Positions 41,580 to 50,825 of a stretch of 64,000 nt of DNA are shown in pieces (the stretch's first letter is position 1; each line of letters opens with the position of its first letter). The translations under genes were made by a program, and so were the position numbers. The stretch is from NCBI RefSeq assembly GCF_000350525.1, contig NZ_AOCN01000010.1:62001-126000 (forward strand). The letters run 5' to 3'. Origin of the DNA: Leucobacter salsicius M1-8 (GTDB lineage Bacteria > Actinomycetota > Actinomycetes > Actinomycetales > Microbacteriaceae). The notes beneath the pieces were generated by a model. That model searched no databases and was not told where the DNA came from. It saw only the letters and a list, made by a program, of their open reading frames with translations.

Positions 41580-43460
41580 ATGTCCAGCAAAGATGCCGGG
41601 GTTGATGATCTCGATGTGACGGGTGCCGCAGCGCACCTCGCCGCAGACCTGGGTGGGCTCGCGGTGAGACTGGGCATGCACGATTTTTCGGGTCTGTCTG
41701 ATGATGCGTTGCTGTCGGTGACGCAAGAGTTGGAGCGGGCGTCTCGGCGCGTGCAGGCCCTGCTGGTGTTAGCCGCGGGCGCGGTGTCGGATCGGTGTCT
41801 CGGGGTGCCGTCGGAGTCGCTTTCGGGTCGTCGCGGCTGCCGTGACGGGGTCGAGTTGCTGCAGCGGGTGTCGTTGCTGCCGGGGTCGGTGGTGCGGTAG
41901 CGGGTGTCGTTTGCTGATCTGACGCGGCCGATGCCGGGCTTTTCGGCGGGAGAGATTCCGCCGCGGTATCCGGCGGTCGCGCAAGCGTTTTATGCGGGGG
42001 ATCTGCCGTGGGAGTCGGCGCTGCTGCTGACGAAGTCGTTGGGGTCGGTGCCGGGCTGGGTGGATCCGGGGCGGGTCGCGGTCGCGGAACGCTGCCTGGT
42101 GAATCAGGCAGCGGGGTATCCCGAGGGGTACGGCCTCGACGCTGATGGTGCGGTGGTGCTGGATCCGGGCGTGAGCAGCGCTGGTGGTGTCGACGATGGC
42201 AGTGGCGTTGGTGATGCTGCTCCGGTGGCGGGCGAGGCGAGTGTGCCGCTTGACACGGATACGCTGCGGCAGGTGTGCGCGTTCTGGTGCACGTCACTCG
42301 ACCAAGACGGCCCGGAGCCTGATGACGAGGGGCAGCTGGCGCGCAGATTCTTGAGGTTCGGGCGCGTACGCAACGGGTTAGTGCCCGTACGTGGGGCGTT
42401 GCTGCCCGAGGTCGCGGCGCTACTGGGCAACCTCGTGACGGGCGTGAACTCCCCGAAGACGTCAACGAACCAGACTGGTCCTGGCGAAGGCGACAATGCA
42501 GTACAGGCTGACGGACCTGATAGCTCTGGCGGACCGGACAGTGGAGACGGTGCTGACAGCGCGGGCGCTACCGCTGGTCCTTCCGCTGCAGGCGTGCGGT
42601 TTGTGGAGGGGGACGACCCCGAACCGGTACTCGAGCAGGTGGTAGGGGACGCCAGGTCGTCGGGGCAGAAGATGCATGATGCGTTGATGGTGATCGCGCA
42701 GATCGCCGGACGCGCCGCTGATATGCCGATGCTCGGTGGCGCGCAGGTGACGGTGTTGATCCAGACGACCCAGGCAGGCCTCGCGGCGGGCCTGGCCCGC
42801 GACGTCGCCGAACCCAAATCATTAGCTGGCACTGGCGCTGAGCCGGGCACGGGCGCCGGTGCTGAGCCTGGTGCGCGTACAAGCACCAGCGCGAGCCCCA
42901 GCCCGGGCTCCGGGCAGGCGGGGGTTGCGTGGCTCCACGGACACGACGGGATCCCCGTACCGGTGACTGCTGCGACCGTGCGCCACAGCATCTGTGCCGG
43001 AGCGACCCAGAAAGTCCTCATCGACAACGACGGCCGCATCCTCGGGATATCGAGCCCCACCCGCATCTTCACACCGCATCAGCGGCGCGCGATCGCGGCC
43101 CGCGACGGCGGCTGCATCATCCCGGGGTGCACGGTGCCGGCGACATGGTGCGAGGTACACCACGTGACACCCTGGGCAGAAGGTGGCCCGACGACCACCG
43201 ACAACGGGGTGCTGTTATATTGGTGGCATCACCGCAGTATCGAGGTCAGTGGCTGGCATGTTCGCATGGTGCGGGGCAAGCCCGAGGTGTTAGCGCCGAG
43301 GTGGGTGGATCCTGAGCTGGAGTGGCGGCCGGCGCGGCCGCTGTGGGGGCCGCGATGGTACGCACCTCGGGGAAGCAGGCTCTGCGCACACTTGTGCCGT
43401 CCAAGTCTCCACCTCCAGCCCCACCTCAATTTCCGCCTCCACCACCGCCGCAACCCCTGA
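41580..43460 (+). pseudogene. DUF222 / HNH endonuclease (13E12-type), interrupted by an amber codon
   Basis: The two halves (41580-41900 and on from 41901) are in the same frame, with only TAG at 41898-41900 between them ('GSVVR' stop 'RVSFADL'). The N-terminal DUF222 part spans the break. A low-complexity Ala/Gly/Ser/Thr/Pro linker follows, and the HNH domain near the C-terminus reads 'AARDGGCIIPGCTVPATWCE', 'VHHVTPWAEGGPTTTDNG' and 'LYWWHHRSI'. Without the stop the protein would have about 625 residues, normal for this family. The rest of the frame is intact, so the mutation is recent, a sequencing error, or read through. Function is unknown; a mobile or DNA-repair link is assumed for the family. 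Confidence 0.85.
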
Positions 43461-43537
43461 TCGGGCAGTGTAAGTGCAGCACAGGAGCTTCCTGGGCAGA
43501 AGTGTGACATAGGTCGAATCTCGCTGCCTCAGCATGC

Positions 43538-43573
43538 AAATGGCCGCTTCACCCAGGAGTGAAGCGGCCATTT
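43538..43573. terminator. Convergent terminator
   Basis: AAATGGCCGCTTCAC (43538-43552) pairs exactly with its complement (43559-43573) around a 6-nt loop, between the HNH gene and resB. Confidence 0.8.
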
Positions 43574-43607
43574 ACACACTCGCCAGCAAGCCAGCGTTGA
43601 GCCGTCG

Positions 43608-45266
43608 TTACAACTTGTCTCCGTGCTTTTCACGGAGGTCGGACACGGCCCGATCGAGGTTCGGATCGTCACCGCGCGCGAGGCCCGCGTACTGCAGCAC
43701 CACGCCGTCATCGGTGAGCACTGCCTTGACCCACATGCGGCGTCGGGCCACGAAGAGCGACCAGATCAGCCCCGCCATCGAGAGAATTGCGAAGATGAGA
43801 ATGCCGGTTTGGGCGGGGTTACGCATCACGTCGAATGCCGCATAACGCGGAGTCGCTTCGAAGGTCAGCGTTCCCATACCGTTCGGCAGCTCCACGGTCT
43901 CGCCGGGCGCCAGCTCGAGCGACTTCTTGTCGATCGCGCGGCCCGTCAGCTGTTCCATGTTCGTGGTATCGAGCGAGTACACCGACTGGGGTACACCGCT
44001 GTCGATACCCAGGTCACCCGCAAACAGGTCCAGGGTGAGCACCGGGTTCTCCAGGTCAGGGAAGCTCGACGTGTACGCGCCCGTCTCGAGGTCAGTCTTG
44101 GTTGGGTAGAAGAACCCGCGCAGACCAATCTGGGTCTGCTCACCATCGGCCGTGGTGATGCCGTATGGCACCTTCACCACACCGAGCGACACCATGTTCG
44201 TATCCTGCGGAATGAACGGCATCGACTCGCTGTAGACGACCTCACCCTCCGCATTATGGATCGTGATGGTCGGCGCGTACCCGTTCGCGATGAGGTAGAT
44301 CGGCGAACCGTGAACACGCAGTGGGTGGTTTACGCGAATGACGTGCTCCGACTCCGTGCCATCGGGGTCGGTGAGCTTCATGCTCGCGACATAGTCCTTG
44401 ACCTGCCCGATAGCCGACACGTTGCCGTCCTCAGGGGACATGTACGACACATCAAGCGAGTCGAGCTTGAGGCTGAACGGCTCCAGCGATGAGCTATCGA
44501 AGCCGCGGCCAGCGTTCACGGTGTCATAGTCGATGAGCTGGTTGACCATGGTCTCACCCTCGATCAGCACCTTCTGCCCATTGAACGAGAACACTCCGCC
44601 CACACCGACGCACACGAGCACTCCCAAGAGTGCGAAGTGGAACAGCAGGTTGCCCGTCTCGCGCAGGTAGCCACGCTCGGCCGACACCGAAATCTCGGTT
44701 TGCCCGCGCCGGGTCACCACCCGCTGCACCACGGTGCGATACCTCGAACGCTGCAGAATATCGCGCGCTTCATTGACAGCCCGCGCCGCAAATTCCTCGC
44801 GCTCCTCGGGCGTCGCGCTCGGGTTCGAGACGCGCACCTCGGTGAACCCGGCCATCCGGTTCAACCGCGCAGGGGTCTTGGGAGGCGTACCGCGCCAGGC
44901 CTTCCAGTGGTGCACGAGGCGAGGCAGCACGCATCCAATGAGCGAGATAAACAGCAGCAGGTAGATCGCCGAGAACCACACCGAGCCGTAGACGTCGAAC
45001 GCCTGAATCGGAAACGCGTCGAGCACGGGGAACATCTTGGGATGATCCACCTCGTACTGCAGCACGCCATTAGGGTCTGCGCTACGCTGCGGCAGCAGCG
45101 ATCCCGGGATCGCGGCAACCGCGAGCAGCAGCAGCAGGATCAACGCGACCCGCATGCTCGTCAGCTGACGCCAGAACCAGCGGCCCCAGCCCTTCAGTCC
45201 GAGCTCGGGAGATTCCACCTGTACCGGCCCACCGGAGCCATCGTCATAATCAGAGGGGCGTGACAT
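43608..45266 (-). CDS. resB: Cytochrome c biogenesis protein ResB
   Basis: The 552-residue membrane protein has two N-terminal helices ('MRVALILLLLLAVAAIPGSL', 'VWFSAIYLLLFISLIGCVL'), a third at 'LLFHFALLGVLVCVGVGGVF', a large extracytoplasmic domain and a C-terminal helix ('TGILIFAILSMAGLIWSLFV'). In system II, ResB works with CcsA/ResC to attach heme to apocytochrome c. ATG 45266 overlaps the ccdA 3' end by 17 nt; a TTG three codons upstream is possible. No ccsA gene follows: the operon ends at the hairpin at 43538. Confidence 0.9.
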   Translation of the reverse strand: MSRPSDYDDGSGGPVQVESPELGLKGWGRWFWRQLTSMRVALILLLLLAVAAIPGSLLPQRSADPNGVLQYEVDHPKMFPVLDAFPIQAFDVYGSVWFSAIYLLLFISLIGCVLPRLVHHWKAWRGTPPKTPARLNRMAGFTEVRVSNPSATPEEREEFAARAVNEARDILQRSRYRTVVQRVVTRRGQTEISVSAERGYLRETGNLLFHFALLGVLVCVGVGGVFSFNGQKVLIEGETMVNQLIDYDTVNAGRGFDSSSLEPFSLKLDSLDVSYMSPEDGNVSAIGQVKDYVASMKLTDPDGTESEHVIRVNHPLRVHGSPIYLIANGYAPTITIHNAEGEVVYSESMPFIPQDTNMVSLGVVKVPYGITTADGEQTQIGLRGFFYPTKTDLETGAYTSSFPDLENPVLTLDLFAGDLGIDSGVPQSVYSLDTTNMEQLTGRAIDKKSLELAPGETVELPNGMGTLTFEATPRYAAFDVMRNPAQTGILIFAILSMAGLIWSLFVARRRMWVKAVLTDDGVVLQYAGLARGDDPNLDRAVSDLREKHGDKL

Positions 45267-46017
45267 ACCCGTCAATCACCGCCTGTAGTGCGAACATAAT
45301 GTTGCTCCAAATGCCGGTCACCATAAGGAGACCAATGATGATCAGCAGCACGCCGCCAATCAGGTTCACGGTACGAATGTGCCGCTTAAAGAAAGTCATG
45401 GTCTGGGTCATCCAGCCGAAACCGAACGCCGCCAGAATGAATGGCAGCCCAAGTCCAATGCAGTAGGCCAGCGCCAGCACGACCGCGCGCGGCATCGAGT
45501 CCTGCTGCATAGCCAGCGCGGTGACGACGCCCAGAGTCGGGCCCATGCACGGCGCCCAGCCAATCGCGAACACGATCCCCAGCACGGGAGCCCCCAGGAG
45601 CCCCACTTTGGGGGTGATGCTGAGCTTGGTGGAGATCTGCATCTTGCTGAAGGCGCCCATGAACACGAGGCCCATCAGGATCACCACGGCACCCATCACC
45701 TGAATGATGATGTCTTGCCACTGCCACAGCCAGCGACCGAGAGAGTTCGCAAGAATGTTAATGAGCAGAAACACAATGGTGAACCCGAGAATGAACAGCA
45801 GTGCGCCTGCGAGCATGCGCCGACGCTCGCGCTTGCCCGCGTTCTTCGGGTCGGCGGCCGCAGTGCTCGTCTGCCCCGCGACGCCAGAAACGTAGGCGAG
45901 GTATCCGGGCACGAGCGGCAGCACACACGGCGACAGGAAAGACAGCAGACCCGCCGCAATCGCGATGAGCGAGGCGACGAGCACCTGCCCGTCTGCGACT
46001 ATTCCAAAGACGTCCAC
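45250..46017 (-). CDS. ccdA: Cytochrome c biogenesis protein CcdA (thiol transporter)
   Basis: The 255-residue protein has six membrane helices, with the two redox cysteines in 'LSFLSPCVLPLVPGYL' (Cys31) and 'GWAPCMGPTLGVV'. It carries reducing equivalents across the membrane to the TlpA/ResA-type thioredoxin. The start GTG is 6 nt after the tlpA stop. Second last gene of the operon. Confidence 0.9.
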   Translation of the reverse strand: MDVFGIVADGQVLVASLIAIAAGLLSFLSPCVLPLVPGYLAYVSGVAGQTSTAAADPKNAGKRERRRMLAGALLFILGFTIVFLLINILANSLGRWLWQWQDIIIQVMGAVVILMGLVFMGAFSKMQISTKLSITPKVGLLGAPVLGIVFAIGWAPCMGPTLGVVTALAMQQDSMPRAVVLALAYCIGLGLPFILAAFGFGWMTQTMTFFKRHIRTVNLIGGVLLIIIGLLMVTGIWSNIMFALQAVIDGYVTPL

Positions 46018-46023
46018 CTCGGG

Positions 46024-46668
46024 TTAGGAATCCGCGTTGGGATCAGCCGTGCCCTGCTCAGCAAGGGTCTCGTTGATCAGCGTGCGCAGCTGCGATTCTC
46101 CAGCCAGCTGGCCGAGTACGCGGTGTGCCACGCGCCCTTCTGCGTCGAGCACGAGCGTCGTGGGCACTGCGTTCAGCGGCACTTGGCCTGCGAACGCCTG
46201 CTGCACCGCCCGGTTGCCCGGTCGGTCCATGATTGACGGGAACTCGACGCCAAACTCTTCAGAGAACTGGCGGGCCTGGGCCACCTGATCGCGGGTGTTG
46301 ACGCCCAAGAATTTCACGCCCTGCGGCGAGAACTCGTTGTAGGCGGCCACGAGGTCGGGGGCCTCAAAGCGGCACGGGGCGCAGCCCGCGTACCAAAAGT
46401 TCACGACGGTCACCGAGCCGAGGGTGTCGGCGGAGCTGAAGGTATCTCCAGCCTCGGTCTCCCCCGAAAACTCGACGGGTTCGGTGCGTTCACTTGGCGC
46501 AATGCTGAGCGCTGAGCCGTCGCCCGAGACGTATCCCTTATCGCTCGACTCTTCCCACTGCTTTGCGAGATCGCTACCGCCCGAGCTGCACCCCGCGAGG
46601 CCCACCAGGCCAGCGAGCGACAGCGCGAGTACGGCACCGATCCGGCGCGAACGAGAGATCTTCAGCAT
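46024..46668 (-). CDS. TlpA/ResA-like thioredoxin lipoprotein
   Basis: The 214-residue protein has a signal peptide with lipobox 'LAGC' (Cys27) and a thioredoxin fold with 'VVNFWYAGCAPCRFEAPDLV' (Cys96 and Cys99) and a cis-Pro region 'NAVPTTLVLD'. It keeps apocytochrome c cysteines reduced outside the membrane for heme attachment. It starts 2 nt after the phosphatase stop and is followed by ccdA. Confidence 0.9.
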   Translation of the reverse strand: MLKISRSRRIGAVLALSLAGLVGLAGCSSGGSDLAKQWEESSDKGYVSGDGSALSIAPSERTEPVEFSGETEAGDTFSSADTLGSVTVVNFWYAGCAPCRFEAPDLVAAYNEFSPQGVKFLGVNTRDQVAQARQFSEEFGVEFPSIMDRPGNRAVQQAFAGQVPLNAVPTTLVLDAEGRVAHRVLGQLAGESQLRTLINETLAEQGTADPNADS

Positions 46669-46670
46669 TG

Positions 46671-47324
46671 TTACACCGCTCCCACATCGACCGCGTCGCC
46701 GAGCAGCCCAGCTGCCGGCGAGCGGTAGTCCACTTCAAACCATCGTTCGCCGCGCTTTTCGAAACTGGTAATGCTCGAAAGCTCACAACGGCGTGAGGAG
46801 GGGCTGTGGAATAGGGGCTTGCCAGCGACGTCGAGGTGCGTCACCCAAATGGGGTTCTGGTGGGCGACCATCACGATGTCGCCACCGCGGGTCGTTTCCC
46901 ATGCGTCGTCCATCGCGGAACGCACGCGCGCGGCGATCTCACGATAGGGCTCGCCCCAGCTGGGACGAAAGGGATTGAGCAGCTTGTGCCAGTGGCGCGG
47001 GTTCTTGAACGCAGACTCCGAACCCGAGTTCACCATGCCTTCAAAGTAGTTCGTGGGCTCGATGATGCGCTCTTCAGTGATGATCTCGAGGCTCAGGGCA
47101 CTCGCGATCGGACGCGCAGACTCCTGCGCGCGCAGCAGCGGCGACGCGTAGAGCCTCGCGACCGCGCGGTCGGCTGAAGCGATCTCAAGGGCTGCGGCCT
47201 CGGCCATCAGGTGGCCACGTTCAGACAGGTGGAATCCGGGCATGCGCCCGTACAGCACGAGATCGGGGTTGTGCACCTCGCCGTGGCGCACCAGATGCAA
47301 GAGTTTATCGCTCACACTCGCCAT
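46671..47324 (-). CDS. Histidine phosphatase family protein (phosphoglycerate mutase-like)
   Basis: The 217-residue protein has the catalytic 'LHLVRHGEVHNPD' and the second histidine in 'DIVMVAHQNPIWV'. The phosphate substrate is unknown. This gene heads the cytochrome c maturation operon in many Actinobacteria, with no clear functional link. ATG 47324 is used; a ribosome site is weak. Confidence 0.88.
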   Translation of the reverse strand: MASVSDKLLHLVRHGEVHNPDLVLYGRMPGFHLSERGHLMAEAAALEIASADRAVARLYASPLLRAQESARPIASALSLEIITEERIIEPTNYFEGMVNSGSESAFKNPRHWHKLLNPFRPSWGEPYREIAARVRSAMDDAWETTRGGDIVMVAHQNPIWVTHLDVAGKPLFHSPSSRRCELSSITSFEKRGERWFEVDYRSPAAGLLGDAVDVGAV

Positions 47325-47464
47325 TGTACGTTTGCCAGGTGCCGCGACTCTGGGAACTCGGGCGGGCCACTTTTCGGGCGCTGTAAATGGGGTCGCGTTC
47401 TATGATCCGGATCATTACACGGGCGGCCGTGCCCCGATGCACACCAAGCACCATATGCGGCAGC

Positions 47465-47470
47465 TAGACT
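47465..47470 (+). promoter_or_regulatory. Candidate -10 box of aspS (leaderless)
   Basis: TAGACT ends 6 nt before the GTG start. Confidence 0.5.
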
Positions 47471-47476
47471 GTCGGG

Positions 47477-48823
47477 GTGACTGAGCGCGTATTGATTAAG
47501 AACCTCCCCTCCGTTGAGAACGGCACCACCGTGCGTGTCTCGGGCTGGGTCGAGAAAGTGCGCGATCAGCGCTATGTACAGTTCGTCGTGCTGCGCGACG
47601 AATCGGGGGCGGTGCAGCTCGTCAATGGCGGCGTGCTGCGCGAGGCGGATCCCGAGAACCCCCGCTCCGACGTTCTCGTGCCCCGCACGACCACTATCTC
47701 TGAGCTGACGCAGGGCAGCTTCGTGACCGTGACGGGCGAGCTGCAGCACAACGAGCGCGTCAAGCTCGGCGGCGTTGAGGTGCAGATCGAGACGATCGAG
47801 GTCGTCACGAAGTCGCTGCCCGACAACCCCGTTGCTGGCGACTCCAACATCGACGTGCGCCTCGATTGGCGCTTCCTCGACCTGCGTCGCCCCGAGCAGA
47901 ACCTCGTGTTCCGCATCCAGACCACGCTGCTGCACGCAATGCGCAACGTGTGGGTCGACCGCGGCTTCATCGAGATCCAGACTCCCAAGCTCATGGCATC
48001 GGCCTCCGAGTCGCGCGCTGAGCTCTTCGAGGTCGAGTACTTCGAAGGCAAGGCATTCCTCGCGCAGAGCCCCCAGTTCTTCAAGCAGATGGCGCAGGCC
48101 GCTGGCTTCGGTGGCATCTTCGAGGTGGGCCCCGCCTTCCGCGCCGACCACTCGTTCACCTCGCGCCACGCGACCGAGTTCACCTCGATCGACACCGAGT
48201 TGTCGTGGATCGACTCGCACGAGGACGTCATGGAGCTGCACGAGGAGCTGCTCGTTGCTGCCCTCACCGCGGTGAAGGAGAAGCACGGCGAGGAGATCCA
48301 GAAGCTCTTCGGCATCGACGTCACCGTGCCGTCGCGCCCGTTCCCCCGCATCCCCCTGGCCGAGGCCAAGGAGATCGTCAAGGAGGAGGGCTACGAAATT
48401 CCTCGTGCCGACGCCGACATGGATCCCGAGGGCGAGCGCCGCATCTCGGCTCACGTCAAGAAGAAGTACGACCACGACTTCGTGTTCATCACCGATTACG
48501 CGACGTCGATTCGCCCGTTCTACCACATGCGTCACGCTGACAACCCCGAGCTGACCAACAGCTACGACTTGATCTACCGCGGCACCGAGATCTCTACGGG
48601 CGCGCAGCGCGAGCACCGTGTCGAGGTACTCGAGGCCCAGATCAAGGAGAAGGGCATGGACCCGGCCGAGCTGGGCTTCTACCTCGACTTCTTCCGCTAC
48701 GGCGTCCCCTCGCACGGCGGCTTCGGCATGGGCCTCAACCGCGTACTGATGCTGCTGCTCGAGCAGTCATCGATCCGCGAGGTTACCTACCTCTTCCGCG
48801 GCCCGACGCGCCTCATGCCGTAA
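47477..48823 (+). CDS. aspS: Aspartyl-tRNA synthetase, archaeal/eukaryotic type
   Basis: The 448-residue class II synthetase has an N-terminal OB-fold anticodon-binding domain ('VRVSGWVEKVRDQRYVQFVV') and a catalytic domain with motif 2 'AFRADHSFTSRHATEFTSID' and motif 3 'GGFGMGLNRVLML'. It lacks the GAD insertion of the 590-residue bacterial AspRS, so it is of the short archaeal type. Such enzymes may be strict for tRNA-Asp or also charge tRNA-Asn; the sequence alone does not settle this. A GTG start lies 6 nt after a TAGACT box. Confidence 0.92.
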   Translation: MTERVLIKNLPSVENGTTVRVSGWVEKVRDQRYVQFVVLRDESGAVQLVNGGVLREADPENPRSDVLVPRTTTISELTQGSFVTVTGELQHNERVKLGGVEVQIETIEVVTKSLPDNPVAGDSNIDVRLDWRFLDLRRPEQNLVFRIQTTLLHAMRNVWVDRGFIEIQTPKLMASASESRAELFEVEYFEGKAFLAQSPQFFKQMAQAAGFGGIFEVGPAFRADHSFTSRHATEFTSIDTELSWIDSHEDVMELHEELLVAALTAVKEKHGEEIQKLFGIDVTVPSRPFPRIPLAEAKEIVKEEGYEIPRADADMDPEGERRISAHVKKKYDHDFVFITDYATSIRPFYHMRHADNPELTNSYDLIYRGTEISTGAQREHRVEVLEAQIKEKGMDPAELGFYLDFFRYGVPSHGGFGMGLNRVLMLLLEQSSIREVTYLFRGPTRLMP

Positions 48824-48854
48824 TCGCGTTGCTTGCCGGGTTTCGATCCGGATC

Positions 48855-48891
48855 AAGGCCGCCTCCCGCTTGCGCGGGAGGCGGCCTTTTT
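48855..48891. terminator. Terminator of aspS (bidirectional)
   Basis: The 15-bp perfect stem (48855-48869 with 48874-48888) has a 4-nt loop and ends in TTTTT on the plus strand. It also serves the minus-strand exported-protein gene that ends at 48900. Confidence 0.92.
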
Positions 48892-48899
48892 GCTGGACG

Positions 48900-49439
48900 C
48901 TAGGGGCTTACGTTGCAGGTGGCTCTCCCTAACCCAAGTGCCGGCCAGACTCCAGTAACCGTTCTCGGGGATGACACCCATCCGCTCGAATGGACAATTT
49001 GCACGTTAAGCGTCCTTGTACCGCCAAGAACTGCGTTCAATAGCGCACCTGTAAGTGTCGTCGAATACACACCGCTGGACTCTACCGTCTTGAGGCTCGT
49101 GCCCAGAAGCGTATCAATTGCGGGAACCAATCCAGTCGACCCTGTGTAGCTAAATCCCGCATCCGCCAAAGTGTACCCAGCAGGGACTCTCCACTTAAGT
49201 GTGAGCTTGGAGCTCAACAGATTTAACAACGATCCATCGATGGCGCATTCCCCTCCATCTTCAGGTATCGGAACCGTGATCGCAGTAAATGTCCCCGCTG
49301 TTTGCTCCGTGTCGGTCCACGAGGCCTCAGTCCACTCCGGTGTCATCGCCGACGTTGCGGGGACCGCGAGCACCACGAGCATCAGCCCGGCCAGCAAGAC
49401 GCCGATGCCCCGACGCATGCGCGGTGAGCGGCGCATCAT
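48900..49439 (-). CDS. SipW-dependent-type exported protein (third)
   Basis: The 179-residue protein has a basic start, a hydrophobic stretch 'VLLAGLMLVVLAVPATSA', and 'ASWTDTEQTAGTFTAITV', which resembles the W-[ST]-D-TE...GTF region after SipW-processed signals. The rest is an unknown beta-rich domain with two cysteines ('ECAIDG', 'ATCNVS'), one at each end. ATG 49439 overlaps the stop of the signal-peptidase gene as ATGA, so translation is coupled. This coupling suggests it is a substrate or partner of that peptidase. Confidence 0.75.
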   Translation of the reverse strand: MMRRSPRMRRGIGVLLAGLMLVVLAVPATSAMTPEWTEASWTDTEQTAGTFTAITVPIPEDGGECAIDGSLLNLLSSKLTLKWRVPAGYTLADAGFSYTGSTGLVPAIDTLLGTSLKTVESSGVYSTTLTGALLNAVLGGTRTLNVQIVHSSGWVSSPRTVTGVWPALGLGRATCNVSP

Positions 49440-50773
49440 GCTGCACCCCGCAGCTGCTTGGCTTTCTTGCGCATGGTTGCAAGGCCAGCCGCGGCGAGAC
49501 CGGCGGTCACCGCCCCCAGACCGAGCAGGGCGGCCCATCTGGGATCAGCGCCTGTCTTCGACAGTGTTCCCACCGACCCTGGCCCCGCGGTGACGGTCTC
49601 GCTCTCACCGGTGGCTCGCACAATGAGTTCAACAGCTCCCTTCGCCGGCGCCGGAACAGTCGCCGACACCAGGAGCCACTCCTCTAAATTGTCAGCGTGC
49701 ATTTCAAAGAGCGGAACATATTCGCCTTCGACTGACACGGGGGAAAGCGCATCGAGGCTTTTCATCTCACCTGAGCAGTGAGCATCAACCCACCGCACCG
49801 TACACGTCTGGTAGTCCAGTTCGAGCCCGAGTTCACGGGATCCCTGGGCTGCCACCGCGATGTTGATGTTGCCTGGATCTGCAGATGCCACGGCGATGCC
49901 AACCTGCCAGTACACGGGGACACCGGGCTGCATGGACAGCATCTTGGCGGGGTCGCCAATCGAGGTGAGGGTCAGGTGTTCGCCCCGCGTCACCGTTTCC
50001 TCCTGGTTAGATGGTGCCGGCCCGGGCCTCCCCGACAGTGGCTGGGCAGCCTCTGCCGAAGCGGCCATCGGATGCGCCAGCGCGAGTCCTGCTCCAACCG
50101 CAACAGCGAGCAGTCCCACGGCCGCGCCCGTGCCGGAACGCTTCGTGGCAGCGCTGGCATCAACTGGTCTTTGCCTGCGAGATTCGTCACCACCTCGTCG
50201 CCGCCCCCGCGCAGACTTCGGCCAAAACGCCCAAGTAACGAGCACTGAGGTGGCAATCGTGAGCGATCCAAGCACCCATGGATTTGCAAACCACACAACG
50301 ACGTGCGCAAGCCCGGGGACCGAAACCAGTACCCGTCGCGCCTCCGCCACCGTATATTGGAGCGGATCCTCGGCTTGGTTGGCATCACCCTTCATGGTGA
50401 TGGTGCGTTCGGTGCCCGTTCCAGTGACGGACGTGACCCGGTGGGTCACCGGTAGGCTCTCGCCTCGGTCAACCGTAAGTACATCGCCAATCCGAATATC
50501 GGCTGCAGGAATCTGTTTTACAACGGCAAGTGAGCCTGCCGGAATTGTGGGCGACATCGACCCCGTCTTGAACATGATCAGGGTGGTATTGAAGGCCACA
50601 GACAGAACAATGAGGACGACAAAGACGAGACCACCGAGGGCTGCAAGGTTTAAGAGGGTACCGCCGACAAAGCTTCCTACTCTTCGGTGGAAAGGCTGAA
50701 GCCTATTCGTTCGCGATGGAGGTTGCCCTGTGGTCTCAACCTCGGCCATAACCTGACTTCTCAGAGGCCCCAT
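49436..50773 (-). CDS. Signal peptidase I (SipW/Sec11 type) fused to an LPxTG-like anchored ectodomain
   Basis: The 445-residue protein has two parts. Residues about 1-165 are a signal peptidase with a membrane helix, the catalytic serine at residue 72 ('GSMSPTIPAG'), His111 ('VTHRV') in place of the bacterial lysine, and 'MKGDAN' (Asp130), then a second helix near residue 165. After a basic linker comes a third helix ('GLLAVAVGAGLALA') ending in an AxA-like 'MAASAEA', then an extracellular beta-rich domain with two Cys. The tail is 'LSKTG' (404-408), a hydrophobic helix and basic residues, as in sortase substrates. GAGGAGGGG precedes the ATG. Peptidase plus anchored domain in one chain is unusual. 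Confidence 0.82.
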   Translation of the reverse strand: MGPLRSQVMAEVETTGQPPSRTNRLQPFHRRVGSFVGGTLLNLAALGGLVFVVLIVLSVAFNTTLIMFKTGSMSPTIPAGSLAVVKQIPAADIRIGDVLTVDRGESLPVTHRVTSVTGTGTERTITMKGDANQAEDPLQYTVAEARRVLVSVPGLAHVVVWFANPWVLGSLTIATSVLVTWAFWPKSARGRRRGGDESRRQRPVDASAATKRSGTGAAVGLLAVAVGAGLALAHPMAASAEAAQPLSGRPGPAPSNQEETVTRGEHLTLTSIGDPAKMLSMQPGVPVYWQVGIAVASADPGNINIAVAAQGSRELGLELDYQTCTVRWVDAHCSGEMKSLDALSPVSVEGEYVPLFEMHADNLEEWLLVSATVPAPAKGAVELIVRATGESETVTAGPGSVGTLSKTGADPRWAALLGLGAVTAGLAAAGLATMRKKAKQLRGAA

Positions 50774-50825
50774 AATTCCCCTCCTCTCAACGTCCTACTG
50801 GTGCTCGTCCAGTTCCTCGCCCGCG

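Noticed and set aside
42830..42910. Minisatellite in the HNH gene
   Set aside because: The repetitive Ala/Gly/Thr/Ser codons have no fixed unit; it is a low-complexity linker usual in this family.
47312..48715. 467-codon open frame on the minus strand
   Set aside because: It is the reverse strand of aspS and has no recognisable motif.
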